Shown piece after piece: positions 27,614-35,869 of a DNA stretch of 64,000 nucleotides; positions within the stretch are counted from its first letter, which is position 1; every line of letters starts with the position of its first letter. The stretch comes from Chitinispirillales bacterium ANBcel5. Lineage in GTDB: Bacteria > Fibrobacterota > Chitinivibrionia > Chitinivibrionales > Chitinispirillaceae. The notes under the pieces were generated by a model. The model worked only from the letters and a program-made list of their open reading frames with translations, was not told the origin of the DNA and ran no database searches. The DNA lies in assembly GCA_029688955.1 (NCBI GenBank), contig JARUKZ010000018.1:1-64000 (forward strand), in the 5' to 3' direction. The translations under genes were made by a program, and so were the position numbers.

Positions 27614-28711
27614 TTACATCAATAACTCAGAAACATATACAAGCTTAACACCATTGCTTTTAAGATTTGGTAGTTGATCGTTAAGGATATCAATAAAAAG
27701 TGATGTAGGGGGAGCTTTTAAAACAAATCTTCCTGTATTGTGAGAAACTACTGCATAGTGTAAAAGCTTATTTCTTATCTGCTCTGCGTTATCCTGTGGA
27801 TCTATGACCCCGTCTACAGAGGTGTACTGTGCATTATGATAGGCGGCTATTGAATCAGCTTTTGAAAATCTTGATTTGTTTATATGAATAAAATAGCTAT
27901 CATGGTTATTAATTTCTGACATTATAGTGGTAACAACTCTTGAATTTTGCATCGACCGGTTGCCATGAAAGTTCCCAACACCCGAAAAATCCGGCAAAGA
28001 GCCAACAGCCTGCGATAAAAGATTTTTTATCTCATTTTCATCATGGTGTACCATAATAGCAGCATCGTTATATCTGCTGTATGACCTTGGTAATTCTTCC
28101 ATCGGTACAAGAACAACTACCTCTTTGTTGTATTCATTTGCAATTTGGGCAGTCCAGGGCGCAAGACGCTCATGTGGAAGAAGGGCTATTGTAAGTGGTT
28201 CAGGGAAGGAGAGGTATTCAACAGTTGTTTTATCTGCCTCAAAACCAAAATTGTAGATAAGAATGGCAAATTTTGAAGTATTTGAGAGAAAGCGTGAAGA
28301 CCTTGACACTAAAAGTTTGATATCGGGTTCATTTGGTTTTGTGCTTTTAAAGGTAATTGTGCTTCTGTTATTACTGCGTAGAAAACTATCTGCTACCTTG
28401 TAATTAGTTGCATCCACTGCTTTTGATAATTTCCAAACCACCCATTCGATAGGTCTACCACGGGGAACAGATGCCTGAACCTCGATATTAATTTTAGAAC
28501 TATCAAAGCTAAAATCGCTTTCCCGTAACTCCATAATTTCAAATAGTCTTTTCAGATTGTTTTTTATGTTTCCCTGGGACTCAAAGGCTAACTTATCACC
28601 TTTTGATGATTCAAGAGCCTTATTTCGCGAGCCAATAATGAGAAATAGAGCTACTGCAAGAACGGATGCACCGATCAGTAAGGGGCGATAATCGTACGTT
28701 TTTTTACTCAA
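27614..28711 (-). CDS. divergent polysaccharide deacetylase (YibQ-like)
   Basis: A 365-residue membrane-anchored protein with one N-terminal transmembrane segment (about residues 10-26). Residues 180-360 follow the YibQ pattern: the strand ILIYNFGF, LTIALLPHERLAPWTAQIANEYNKEV in place of the usual LPH...A...G-x-E, VPMEELPR, and VGNFHGNRSMQNSRVV for the NHMGS segment. The usual Asp-Asp of the first strand is Tyr-Asn here, so metal binding may be lost. It is related to carbohydrate esterase 4-like deacetylases acting on envelope polysaccharide. The start is probably TTG with GAGAGAA upstream. Confidence 0.7.
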   Translation of the reverse strand: MSKKTYDYRPLLIGASVLAVALFLIIGSRNKALESSKGDKLAFESQGNIKNNLKRLFEIMELRESDFSFDSSKINIEVQASVPRGRPIEWVVWKLSKAVDATNYKVADSFLRSNNRSTITFKSTKPNEPDIKLLVSRSSRFLSNTSKFAILIYNFGFEADKTTVEYLSFPEPLTIALLPHERLAPWTAQIANEYNKEVVVLVPMEELPRSYSRYNDAAIMVHHDENEIKNLLSQAVGSLPDFSGVGNFHGNRSMQNSRVVTTIMSEINNHDSYFIHINKSRFSKADSIAAYHNAQYTSVDGVIDPQDNAEQIRNKLLHYAVVSHNTGRFVLKAPPTSLFIDILNDQLPNLKSNGVKLVYVSELLM

Positions 28712-28901
28712 ATTTAGCTGTTCTCTCTTAAGCGGCTATAGGAACCATTTAAATCTTTTTTTAAGGGAAAGATACCAGAAAATAGCCATTGCTTAGAGCT
28801 TCTGCAAGCATTCCTTTAAGGGATCAAAGCAGAAATTATAGCACCTTTTTTACACATTTCTTGTAAATCGGTTATAAACAGGGTATTTTTATCTACTGAA
28901 A

Positions 28902-29822
28902 ATGGAAAAGATAATTATACCTGTAATAATGGGCCCAACTGCTGTAGGAAAAACTGAACTGGCCCTTCAACTGGCATCAGATTATGATTACGAAATAATC
29001 TCCTGTGATTCCAGGCAGATATACCGCCACATGGATATCGGCACAGCAAAGGTTAGCTGCAAAGAAAGAGAAGGTGTCAGGCATTGGCTTATTGATGTTT
29101 TAAACCCTGATCAGGCTTATTCTGCTTACTCATTTGCTAAAGACGCACTTGCTATTATGCGTAGCAGAAAAAAATTAGGAAAAAAAACTTTGATCTGTGG
29201 TGGTACCGGTCTGTATTTTTATACTCTGACCCATGGAATGGGTGCTGTAATTGATGCTGATTCTGAGATCAGGGCCAAATTACAGCTAAAAGCCTCCAGG
29301 CAGGGAGAAAAAGTTTTACATGAAGAGCTAAAAAGCGTAGATCCTATAAGTGCTGATCGATTGCACCCTAACGATCTTCAAAGAATAATCAGGGCACTTG
29401 AAGTATATTATCACACAGGAAAACCTCTATCCTTACTGCAGGAGAAAAACACCCCACCTTCTGATGTGGAATTCAGATTATTTATTGTAACCCGTCCCAG
29501 AGATGTTCTCTATGAGAGAATAAACAGAAGGGTTAGGGAGATGATAAATGCTGGATTATATGAAGAATTTCGCCTTTTGTGTGCTTTGGGATATGATGAA
29601 AAAAGCCCGGGAATGCAGTGTGTAGGTTATAAAGAACTTTTTGATGTGCAAAAGGGAAACATTACACTTAAAGAGGCAATCGAAAAAATCTCTCAAAATT
29701 CAAGGCGTTATGCAAAACGACAACGTACATGGTTTCGAAACAAAACTGCAGGAATCCAGTTCTCTTATAATACGGCTCTGAAGAGTCTTAAAGAAGAGAT
29801 CGAAAAAATTCACGAAAAGTAA
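28902..29822 (+). CDS. miaA: tRNA dimethylallyltransferase
   Basis: MiaA transfers a dimethylallyl group to N6 of A37 in tRNAs reading UNN codons. The 306-residue protein is normal length, with P-loop GPTAVGKTEL near residue 10, the DSRQIYRHMDIGTAK segment near 37, GGTGLYF near 100, and the C-terminal QNSRRYAKRQRTWFRN. It is divergent from the YibQ-like gene with a shared 190-bp promoter region. Confidence 0.96.
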   Translation: MEKIIIPVIMGPTAVGKTELALQLASDYDYEIISCDSRQIYRHMDIGTAKVSCKEREGVRHWLIDVLNPDQAYSAYSFAKDALAIMRSRKKLGKKTLICGGTGLYFYTLTHGMGAVIDADSEIRAKLQLKASRQGEKVLHEELKSVDPISADRLHPNDLQRIIRALEVYYHTGKPLSLLQEKNTPPSDVEFRLFIVTRPRDVLYERINRRVREMINAGLYEEFRLLCALGYDEKSPGMQCVGYKELFDVQKGNITLKEAIEKISQNSRRYAKRQRTWFRNKTAGIQFSYNTALKSLKEEIEKIHEK

Positions 29823-29973
29823 TTATTTGCAACATTCTTTTAACCATGGTATAATAATTATCTAAAATAGTATGCTTCATCAGTATGGCTTCAATATGAT
29901 AAAATGAAGATAACCGTGCATGAGCTAATTTGTTTTCAGCTTTTTTTATAAGTATTGAAAGGAGTAGTACCGC

Positions 29974-30387
29974 ATGTATCATGATGATTCCCAAAGGGGA
30001 ACGTATAACTTTAACCGCAAACAAAAATTTAATGACAAAAACTACCACTATAACTCAGGCACGGGTTATGGATATGGAAACAGCAACAACAGTTATAACG
30101 GACAACAACAGAGGCGCAGACCTGATCGAAACAAACATAATGGATCAAATAACGATAGATTAATTAAACAAAACGATATAATTATTAAACTACTTAAAGA
30201 GATTAAAAACAGATTACCTGAACCTGTGAAACAGGAATTTGAGGAAACTGTAAATGCCACAGTTAATTCAACGGATGAACAGGAACAGGAAAAGAAGAAG
30301 CAGGAAAATGAACCTTCTGAAACAACACAAGAGCAAGCACAAACAGAAGTTTCAGAAGTGCAGCAAGAAGAAAAATCAGATCACTGA
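29974..30387 (+). CDS. small low-complexity, probably disordered protein
   Basis: A 137-residue hydrophilic protein with three compositional zones: an N-terminal N/Y/G/R/Q-rich part (residues 1-60, with GYGYGNSNNSYNGQQQRRR), a short helical core (IIKLLKEIKNRLPEPVKQEF, about 70-92), and an E/Q/K-rich tail. No signal peptide. The basic N-terminus could bind nucleic acid, but this is a guess. GAAAGGAG precedes the ATG. It ends 35 bp before the next gene, so the two may be co-transcribed. Confidence 0.65.
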   Translation: MYHDDSQRGTYNFNRKQKFNDKNYHYNSGTGYGYGNSNNSYNGQQQRRRPDRNKHNGSNNDRLIKQNDIIIKLLKEIKNRLPEPVKQEFEETVNATVNSTDEQEQEKKKQENEPSETTQEQAQTEVSEVQQEEKSDH

Positions 30388-30422
30388 TCAGTTTGCTTCT
30401 TTAAACATGAAGGGGCTGTTTT

Positions 30423-31868
30423 ATGAAAAAAAAAGGCATTTTATTTAGTAATAAAATTACTTTTAAAACAGTCCTGATAATTGTACTGCTATTTTCTTAC
30501 AGTCACAGTAAAACCCGCTGGAGCGCTCTGCAAATTATCCCCAGTGCAGATATGCTCCAGGGTGGTACTTTCCTTCTCGACGCAGACGTTTTCTCTCCAA
30601 TAGAAGATTTTAGCGATTATGTGCCCTCCTATACCCTTCACCTGGGGTTTTCAGAAAGAGCTACTATCAGCCTGGGGTATGCTGATGGTTTGACGCTGGG
30701 CTTAAAAACAATGCTTGTCAATGAACAAAGAGTCTTACCATCGCTTACAATTGGTGCACAAAATGTGATAACTCATAAACAAAACAGCTACTTTGGATAC
30801 CGAAACGACTCCCTTAGCAATGAGTTTTTTCTTGCGATTGGCAAAAGTATTGAGCCTATAAGAACGAGGGTTCATGGTGGACTGACAGTTACCCCCTTTT
30901 CAGCTGATAATCGCTACAATCCCTTTGCTGCCATTGAGAAATATTTTGGTGCCGGAGTATATATGACTGTGGAAGGAAACAGACTCGATGGGCACAACGT
31001 AATCTCTTTATTTACTTCAGTTAGGTTTTTACAGGATAAATTTGAATTCAGTGCAGGGGTAATTGACCTGATTCAGTTGATTAGAGATTTGGATTACAAT
31101 ACCTTTACTACGCCTGGTTTGAAAGTATCTTTAAAATTCAGAGGCTCCACAAGAATTGGTTCTATGGATGGGTTCAGGGGAGTGGAGGACAAAATTACTA
31201 TGCAAAATAAAAAAATGGGAGATCTACGGAGCGAAATAGATAGCCTTAAAGAAATAATTGGGCAAAAGCATGACCAAATGCAGGACATAAACAATTTAAT
31301 TGTTCAGTTAAATGAAAATATAACGGACCAGGGCGCACCCTTTGAAAAGATGGTTTCTGAAAGACTCGCAAAATTAAAGAGGCTTTACGAACAGGAGCCA
31401 TTTGATCCTTCGCAGGTTAACGCTGTTACCAGAGAACTTGTATCTTACAGAGACAAAATAGTACCCATACTCATGGAAACTGCTCTGGAAAGGGGAAACG
31501 ATCGTAGAATTCGCACCCTTTCAGTTTCTATTCTTGGGGAGATCGGTAACAGAAATGCATCCGATGTTTTACTGGAGATTCTCAGTCAGTCCTATGATCC
31601 TGAAATCAAAACCGTTACCCTGGTTGCGCTTGGCAAACTAAGAGAAACACGGGCTATTTATATAATCCGAAATCTTACCAATGATCCCGATGACGCCGTT
31701 GCATTTACGGCCGCCGAAGTGCTTAGGACTTTAGGTGAAGGAACCGAATTTGAATTATTTGAACCACAGGAAGAGTTGCAGCAGGATCCTGATCATCAAC
31801 CAGAAATCAATTCAACAGAATTTGTAGAGGAGGAAATTTTGCAAGATGATGAACAAAACGACCAATAG
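30423..31868 (+). CDS. exported beta-barrel - coiled coil - HEAT repeat protein
   Basis: A 481-residue protein with a signal peptide (to about residue 29) and three parts: a beta-barrel-like N-terminal half (about 35-245, e.g. LHLGFSERATISLGYADG), a coiled coil (about 260-310, KKMGDLRSEIDSLKEIIGQ) and a HEAT/armadillo-type helical repeat region (about 340-440, with ILGEIGNRNASDVLLEIL and ALGKLRETRAIYIIRNL). The tail is acidic. HEAT repeats are protein-binding; after a barrel they would face the periplasm or the surface. I know no named family with this order. Confidence 0.65.
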   Translation: MKKKGILFSNKITFKTVLIIVLLFSYSHSKTRWSALQIIPSADMLQGGTFLLDADVFSPIEDFSDYVPSYTLHLGFSERATISLGYADGLTLGLKTMLVNEQRVLPSLTIGAQNVITHKQNSYFGYRNDSLSNEFFLAIGKSIEPIRTRVHGGLTVTPFSADNRYNPFAAIEKYFGAGVYMTVEGNRLDGHNVISLFTSVRFLQDKFEFSAGVIDLIQLIRDLDYNTFTTPGLKVSLKFRGSTRIGSMDGFRGVEDKITMQNKKMGDLRSEIDSLKEIIGQKHDQMQDINNLIVQLNENITDQGAPFEKMVSERLAKLKRLYEQEPFDPSQVNAVTRELVSYRDKIVPILMETALERGNDRRIRTLSVSILGEIGNRNASDVLLEILSQSYDPEIKTVTLVALGKLRETRAIYIIRNLTNDPDDAVAFTAAEVLRTLGEGTEFELFEPQEELQQDPDHQPEINSTEFVEEEILQDDEQNDQ

Positions 31869-32096
31869 AATTTTTTAGAACTATGATTCATTATAACAAT
31901 ATAACAATCCAACACCTCTTAAAGAGATATTTGACCCCCGCCTCATTATAATCGTTTAAATATTATTATAGCCGGTTATAACTACATCTATTGCTCAGCC
32001 TTGAAATAACTATTATTTTATAACTCTTTTTTTAACACTTACTTTTTAATTTTGTGGAAACCTACGTGATTTGCTTACGAAAAACTCCCCGAAACT

Positions 32097-32112
32097 ACAG
32101 TCATATGACTGT
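32097..32112. promoter_or_regulatory. perfect 16-bp palindrome upstream of hppA
   Basis: The sequence ACAGTCATATGACTGT is its own reverse complement and lies 35 bp before the hppA start, a place suited to an operator or a leader hairpin. The regulator is unknown. Confidence 0.5.
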
Positions 32113-32147
32113 TAAATACTTTTCATTTATAGAATGTAGGAGGATGT

Positions 32148-34241
32148 ATGGACGTTAGTATACTGTATGCGTCATTGGGCGCTGGTATCATTGCTTTGCT
32201 GTTTGCCTTCTGGAAAGCTACCTGGATCACTAAACAGGATGCAGGTACTCCAAAGATGAAGGAAATTGGTGCTGCGGTACGTGAGGGTGCGATGGCGTTT
32301 CTGTCACGTGAGTACAAAGTTCTTTCTATTTTTGTTATTGCGGTGGCGATTCTTCTGGTAATCGGTAATGAGGGAAGTTTAAGGCTTGTAGCACTTTCCT
32401 TTATTGTTGGTGCGCTCTGCTCAGGACTTGCCGGTTTCTTTGGTATGCGCGTAGCAACATCTTCTAACACCCGTACCACTAATGGTGCCCGTAAGGGATT
32501 GCCACAGGCTCTCGCTGTAGCATTCTCTGGTGGTACTGTGATGGGTATGAGTGTGGTGGGTCTTGGAATCGTAGGACTTTCCCTCCTTTTAATCATTTAT
32601 ACCAATGTATTTGGTGATGAGATTGATACGCTTAGGACTGTTGTCTTACCTATTCTTAATGGTTTTGCAATGGGTGCTTCATCAATTGCGCTTTTTGCCC
32701 GTGTAGGTGGAGGTATTTATACAAAAGCGGCTGATGTGGGTGCTGATCTGGTGGGTAAGGTTGAAGCCGGAATTCCTGAAGATGATCCACGTAACCCGGC
32801 TACTATAGCAGATAATGTAGGTGACAATGTGGGTGATGTTGCCGGAATGGGTGCTGATCTTTTCGAATCATACGTAGGTGCTATCATTGGTGCAATGGTA
32901 CTTGGTGCTTCTGCTGGTGAGGTTAATCTTGCACTCGTACCATTAATGATTGCCGGTGCCGGTATTATTATCTCGATTCTTGGAACATTCCTTGTACGCA
33001 CAAAAGAGGGTGGTAATCCTCAATCTGCACTGAATGTTGGTACCTTTGGTGCTGCCGGTGTGATGCTTGTTATTACCTATCCTATCGTAATGTGGCTTGC
33101 TCCTGCACAGTACACACTTGGGGGAGTTGAATATCAGGCGGTTGGAATTTTCTATGCAACCATTGCGGGTTTAATTGCAGGAATAGCGATTGGAAAATTT
33201 ACCGAATACTATACTTCAGAAAACAAAAGCCCTGTAGCAAAGATTGCTTCAGCTTCAAATACCGGTGCTGCTACGAATATTATTGCCGGTCTTGGTACTG
33301 GAATGGTTTCAACTGCTCTTCCTATTCTATTTATCGCTGCAGCGATTTTGGTCTCTTACTTCTTTGCAGGTCTTTATGGAATTGCTATAGCCGCTCTTGG
33401 TATGCTTGCAACCACAGGTATTCAGCTTGCAGTTGATGCATATGGTCCTATAGCTGATAATGCTGGTGGTCTGGCTGAAATGGCTGAACTTGAAAAAGAG
33501 GTCCGTCAGCGCACCGATAAACTTGATGCTGTTGGTAACACTACTGCTGCTATCGGTAAGGGTTTTGCAATCGGTTCTGCTGCTCTCACCGCGCTTGCAC
33601 TCTTTGCTGCATACAGAGAAACTATTGTTATAGGACGTATGGCTGCGGGTGTACCGGCAGCTGATGCGGCTGTAAGTATTGATGTAACAGTGCCGATTGT
33701 TATGGCTGGACTTTTTCTCGGTGCTATGCTTCCTTTCCTCTTCTCATCCTTTGCAATGGGTGCTGTAGGACGCGCTGCTTTCGCTATGATTGAAGAGGTG
33801 CGTCGTCAGTTCAAAGAAATACCCGGCCTTCTGGAAGGAACTGGTAAGGCTGATTATGCAAGATGTGTTGACATCTCAACCAAATCTGCTATCAAAGAAA
33901 TGGTTGTACCAGGCCTTTTAGCTGTTCTTACTCCTGTTGTAGTAGGTTTCATAGGTGGTGCTGAGATGCTTGGTGGTGTTCTTGCAGGTGTTACCGTTTC
34001 CGGTGTTATGATGGCCCTTTTTATGTCAAATGCCGGTGGTGCATGGGATAATGCTAAAAAACACATCGAAGGTGGAGCTCATGGTGGCAAGGGAAGTGAA
34101 GCACACAAGGCCGCAGTTATAGGTGACACTGTTGGTGATCCATTTAAGGACACTGCTGGTCCTTCACTTAACATCCTTATTAAGCTTATGAGTGTTGTAT
34201 CTCTGGTTATTGCACCGGTGATTGTTCGTATCGCTGGCTAA
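32148..34241 (+). CDS. hppA: membrane-bound K+-dependent pyrophosphatase (Na+/H+ pump)
   Basis: HppA couples hydrolysis of pyrophosphate to export of Na+ and/or H+. The 697-residue protein has about 16 membrane segments and the family motifs [21 protein letters not shown] near residue 195, [36 protein letters not shown] near 430, and [15 protein letters not shown] near 660. [19 protein letters not shown] near 460 has Ala-Ala where K+-independent enzymes have Lys, which marks the K+-dependent branch, many of whose members pump Na+. GTAGGAGGA precedes the ATG. It is monocistronic, with its own terminator. Confidence 0.95.
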   Translation: MDVSILYASLGAGIIALLFAFWKATWITKQDAGTPKMKEIGAAVREGAMAFLSREYKVLSIFVIAVAILLVIGNEGSLRLVALSFIVGALCSGLAGFFGMRVATSSNTRTTNGARKGLPQALAVAFSGGTVMGMSVVGLGIVGLSLLLIIYTNVFGDEIDTLRTVVLPILNGFAMGASSIALFARVGGGIYTKAADVGADLVGKVEAGIPEDDPRNPATIADNVGDNVGDVAGMGADLFESYVGAIIGAMVLGASAGEVNLALVPLMIAGAGIIISILGTFLVRTKEGGNPQSALNVGTFGAAGVMLVITYPIVMWLAPAQYTLGGVEYQAVGIFYATIAGLIAGIAIGKFTEYYTSENKSPVAKIASASNTGAATNIIAGLGTGMVSTALPILFIAAAILVSYFFAGLYGIAIAALGMLATTGIQLAVDAYGPIADNAGGLAEMAELEKEVRQRTDKLDAVGNTTAAIGKGFAIGSAALTALALFAAYRETIVIGRMAAGVPAADAAVSIDVTVPIVMAGLFLGAMLPFLFSSFAMGAVGRAAFAMIEEVRRQFKEIPGLLEGTGKADYARCVDISTKSAIKEMVVPGLLAVLTPVVVGFIGGAEMLGGVLAGVTVSGVMMALFMSNAGGAWDNAKKHIEGGAHGGKGSEAHKAAVIGDTVGDPFKDTAGPSLNILIKLMSVVSLVIAPVIVRIAG

Positions 34242-34269
34242 ATTACTTATTTACACATGATGAGTGTTG

Positions 34270-34293
34270 GGGACTTCGATTTTTCGGAGTCCC
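34270..34293 (+). terminator. rho-independent terminator of hppA
   Basis: A 10-bp stem with one wobble (34270-34279 with 34284-34293), 4-nt loop, then TTC and T9. Confidence 0.92.
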
Positions 34294-34305
34294 TTCTTTT
34301 TTTTT

Positions 34306-34726
34306 AAAAGGTAGATTTCAAGCACCACATGTCTTACTCTCCTCATACAAACACAAAGAACGTATGCTTACCTTCTTCTTCAATTAATAGTTAAAAAGAC
34401 TATCAGTACCTTAACTATGGTGAAGATCTCTTTATCACTCGCTGTCTGTTGTATGACCAAATATTCAACACACAACCCGCAATCAAATATAATGTAGTGG
34501 AGCGGATCGCTTTGATCCAAGGTGAATAATTAGAAGTGCAGTTGTGCCAAAGAGTATACATAGATGGGGCGACTTGGTGAAAAGTAGATATTTAACTCCA
34601 TCCCTTTTGATTAAACCATTAAACAAATTTCCAGAACAACACCAAGAAGGTTTGCAAAATATGGTCATCCGTAAAATCGGTAATCATTAAAGTGATCGAG
34701 GTTTTTTTAATCTCAGGGAGGACAAG
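34306..34726. other. intergenic region without a supported gene
   Basis: About 420 bp between the hppA terminator and the HhH gene. I see no convincing ORF, tRNA or hairpin. A short inverted repeat GGATC-GCTTT-GATCC lies near 34503-34517. The only sizeable frame (minus, 34483-34668) lacks a ribosome binding site and family features. The last 20 bp hold the ribosome binding site (CAGGGAGGA) of the next gene. Confidence 0.6.
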
Positions 34727-34954
34727 ATGGGTGAGGAAAAGGATCGTCAAAGGGTCAAAAATCTTGTTAATCTAAACAAGGCTAACAAGGAAAAGCTTTC
34801 ACGTATAGCTGGTATGGGCAAAATTCATGCAATGGAACTTATCCGGTACCGAGAGAAGCATGGAGGGTTTAAAAAACTGGATGAAATAGATTCTATATCT
34901 GGATTTGATACCATTTTGGCGGAAAAAGTGAAGAAAAACCTTTATATTGGTTAA
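34727..34954 (+). CDS. helix-hairpin-helix (ComEA-like) small protein
   Basis: A 75-residue protein that is almost only a ComEA-type double HhH domain: VNLNKANKEKLSRIAGMGKIHAMELI then GGFKKLDEIDSISGFDTILAEKV. HhH domains bind DNA backbone non-specifically. There is no signal peptide, unlike ComEA proper, so it should be cytoplasmic. CAGGGAGGA precedes the ATG. Function unknown. Confidence 0.85.
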   Translation: MGEEKDRQRVKNLVNLNKANKEKLSRIAGMGKIHAMELIRYREKHGGFKKLDEIDSISGFDTILAEKVKKNLYIG

Positions 34955-34965
34955 AACATACTAAA

Positions 34966-35004
34966 ACCATCCCTGCAATGCAGACCCAAAGCGACAGGGG
35001 TGGT
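34966..35004. repeat. inverted repeat after the HhH gene
   Basis: ACCATCCCTG (34966-34975) and CAGGGGTGGT (34995-35004) pair over 10 bp with one wobble around a 19-nt loop. It could be a weak terminator; neither side has a good T tract. Confidence 0.45.
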
Positions 35005-35346
35005 AAAATTGAGATTGTGGGACCAGTATTTTACCACTAAAGAGAAAAAAAAGTTCATCGTTTACTTAAATATCTAAAGCTTTGAATTTAAGTAAAATGG
35101 CTTTTAGAAACAGTTTTGTTAAATATTTAGTTACAGATCTTTTCTTGCGATTTAGAAAAAATCTAAGTAATTTATGACACCTTAGCAACGTTGTATGAAA
35201 AAACTACTCTTAGCAGATTATGTGGCGTATAAATTTGTGTAACTAATCTGTGTGCAATATTACCCCACTTTGAGCACATTAGCATGTTTTTTGCGAAGCT
35301 ACCACAATAGGAGAAATATCTATTTAGTTGGTGAAACATTGTTAAG
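35005..35346. other. upstream regulatory region of the first DUF4168 gene
   Basis: AT-rich non-coding DNA without a credible gene. It is where activator binding sites for the sigma-54 promoter at 35347 would be expected. Candidate elements are TGACAC at about 35175 (also present upstream of the second DUF4168 gene) and the pair AGATTA...TAATCT at about 35215-35250. Neither is proven. Confidence 0.4.
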
Positions 35347-35361
35347 TGGCACAAAATGTGC
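35347..35361 (+). promoter_or_regulatory. sigma-54 promoter of DUF4168 gene 1
   Basis: TGGCACAAAATGTGC matches the consensus TGGCAC-N5-TTGC except for one base; GG at 35348-35349 and GC at 35360-35361 are separated by exactly 10 bp. Transcription would start near 35373, giving a leader of about 114 nt. Confidence 0.8.
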
Positions 35362-35404
35362 TTTTTTCAGGAAAGACCTACAAAAAATGTGTAGTGTTTT
35401 TTTT

Positions 35405-35417
35405 GGGGGGGGGGGGG
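35405..35417 (+). repeat. homopolymeric G13 tract in the leader
   Basis: Thirteen consecutive G follow a run of T in the predicted leader, 32 bp downstream of the expected transcription start and 70 bp before the start codon. Such tracts are prone to slippage and can form G-quadruplexes. The exact count could also be a sequencing artefact. Confidence 0.75.
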
Positions 35418-35486
35418 AGCTGAGATAAAGAGTTCAAAGCATTAGCTCGAAACTATCTCAACTAAACTAAAAGAGGATTAAAGTTA

Positions 35487-35858
35487 ATGAATAAAGGTAA
35501 AAAGGTATTTAGTACACTAACAGTCATGGTTCTGCTGTTTTTGCTTGCCTCACCATTAATCGCTCAGGGCTGGTCAAGTTTAGCTGAACCAATTAAAGAA
35601 TATGTAACCGATGAAGAGTTTGAAAAAATGGTGAATGCCTACAGAAAAATTGCCCTTGTGAGACACAAATATGACTTTGATCTCAGGTACGCTACAAATC
35701 CAGAAAATAGGTGGAATATAGAGCACAAAGCCCAAAGAGAGGCAATAAGAGCTATTGAGGAATCTGGCTTGAGTGTTGAGGAGTATAATAAAATAATGAG
35801 AAGAATTAATGCCGATAAAAGGCTTGCCAGAAGGTTTCAAAGGCTAATTGAGTATTAA
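35487..35858 (+). CDS. exported DUF4168 protein, paralogue 1
   Basis: A 123-residue secreted protein with a signal peptide (to about residue 26, SPLIAQ) and a DUF4168-type helical domain: DEEFEKMVNAYRKIALV, then GLSVEEYNKIMRRINADKRLARRF at the C-terminus. DUF4168 has no known activity; the mature protein should be a small helical periplasmic protein. It is basic, while its paralogue at 39.0 kb is acidic and Gln-rich. AGAGGA precedes the ATG. A sigma-54 promoter upstream ties it to the neighbouring sensor kinase and activator. Confidence 0.82.
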   Translation: MNKGKKVFSTLTVMVLLFLLASPLIAQGWSSLAEPIKEYVTDEEFEKMVNAYRKIALVRHKYDFDLRYATNPENRWNIEHKAQREAIRAIEESGLSVEEYNKIMRRINADKRLARRFQRLIEY

Positions 35859-35869
35859 ACCCTATTAGG

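Noticed and set aside
34483..34668. Minus-strand 61-residue frame in the gap after hppA
   Set aside because: No ribosome binding site, no signal or family pattern; looks like chance.
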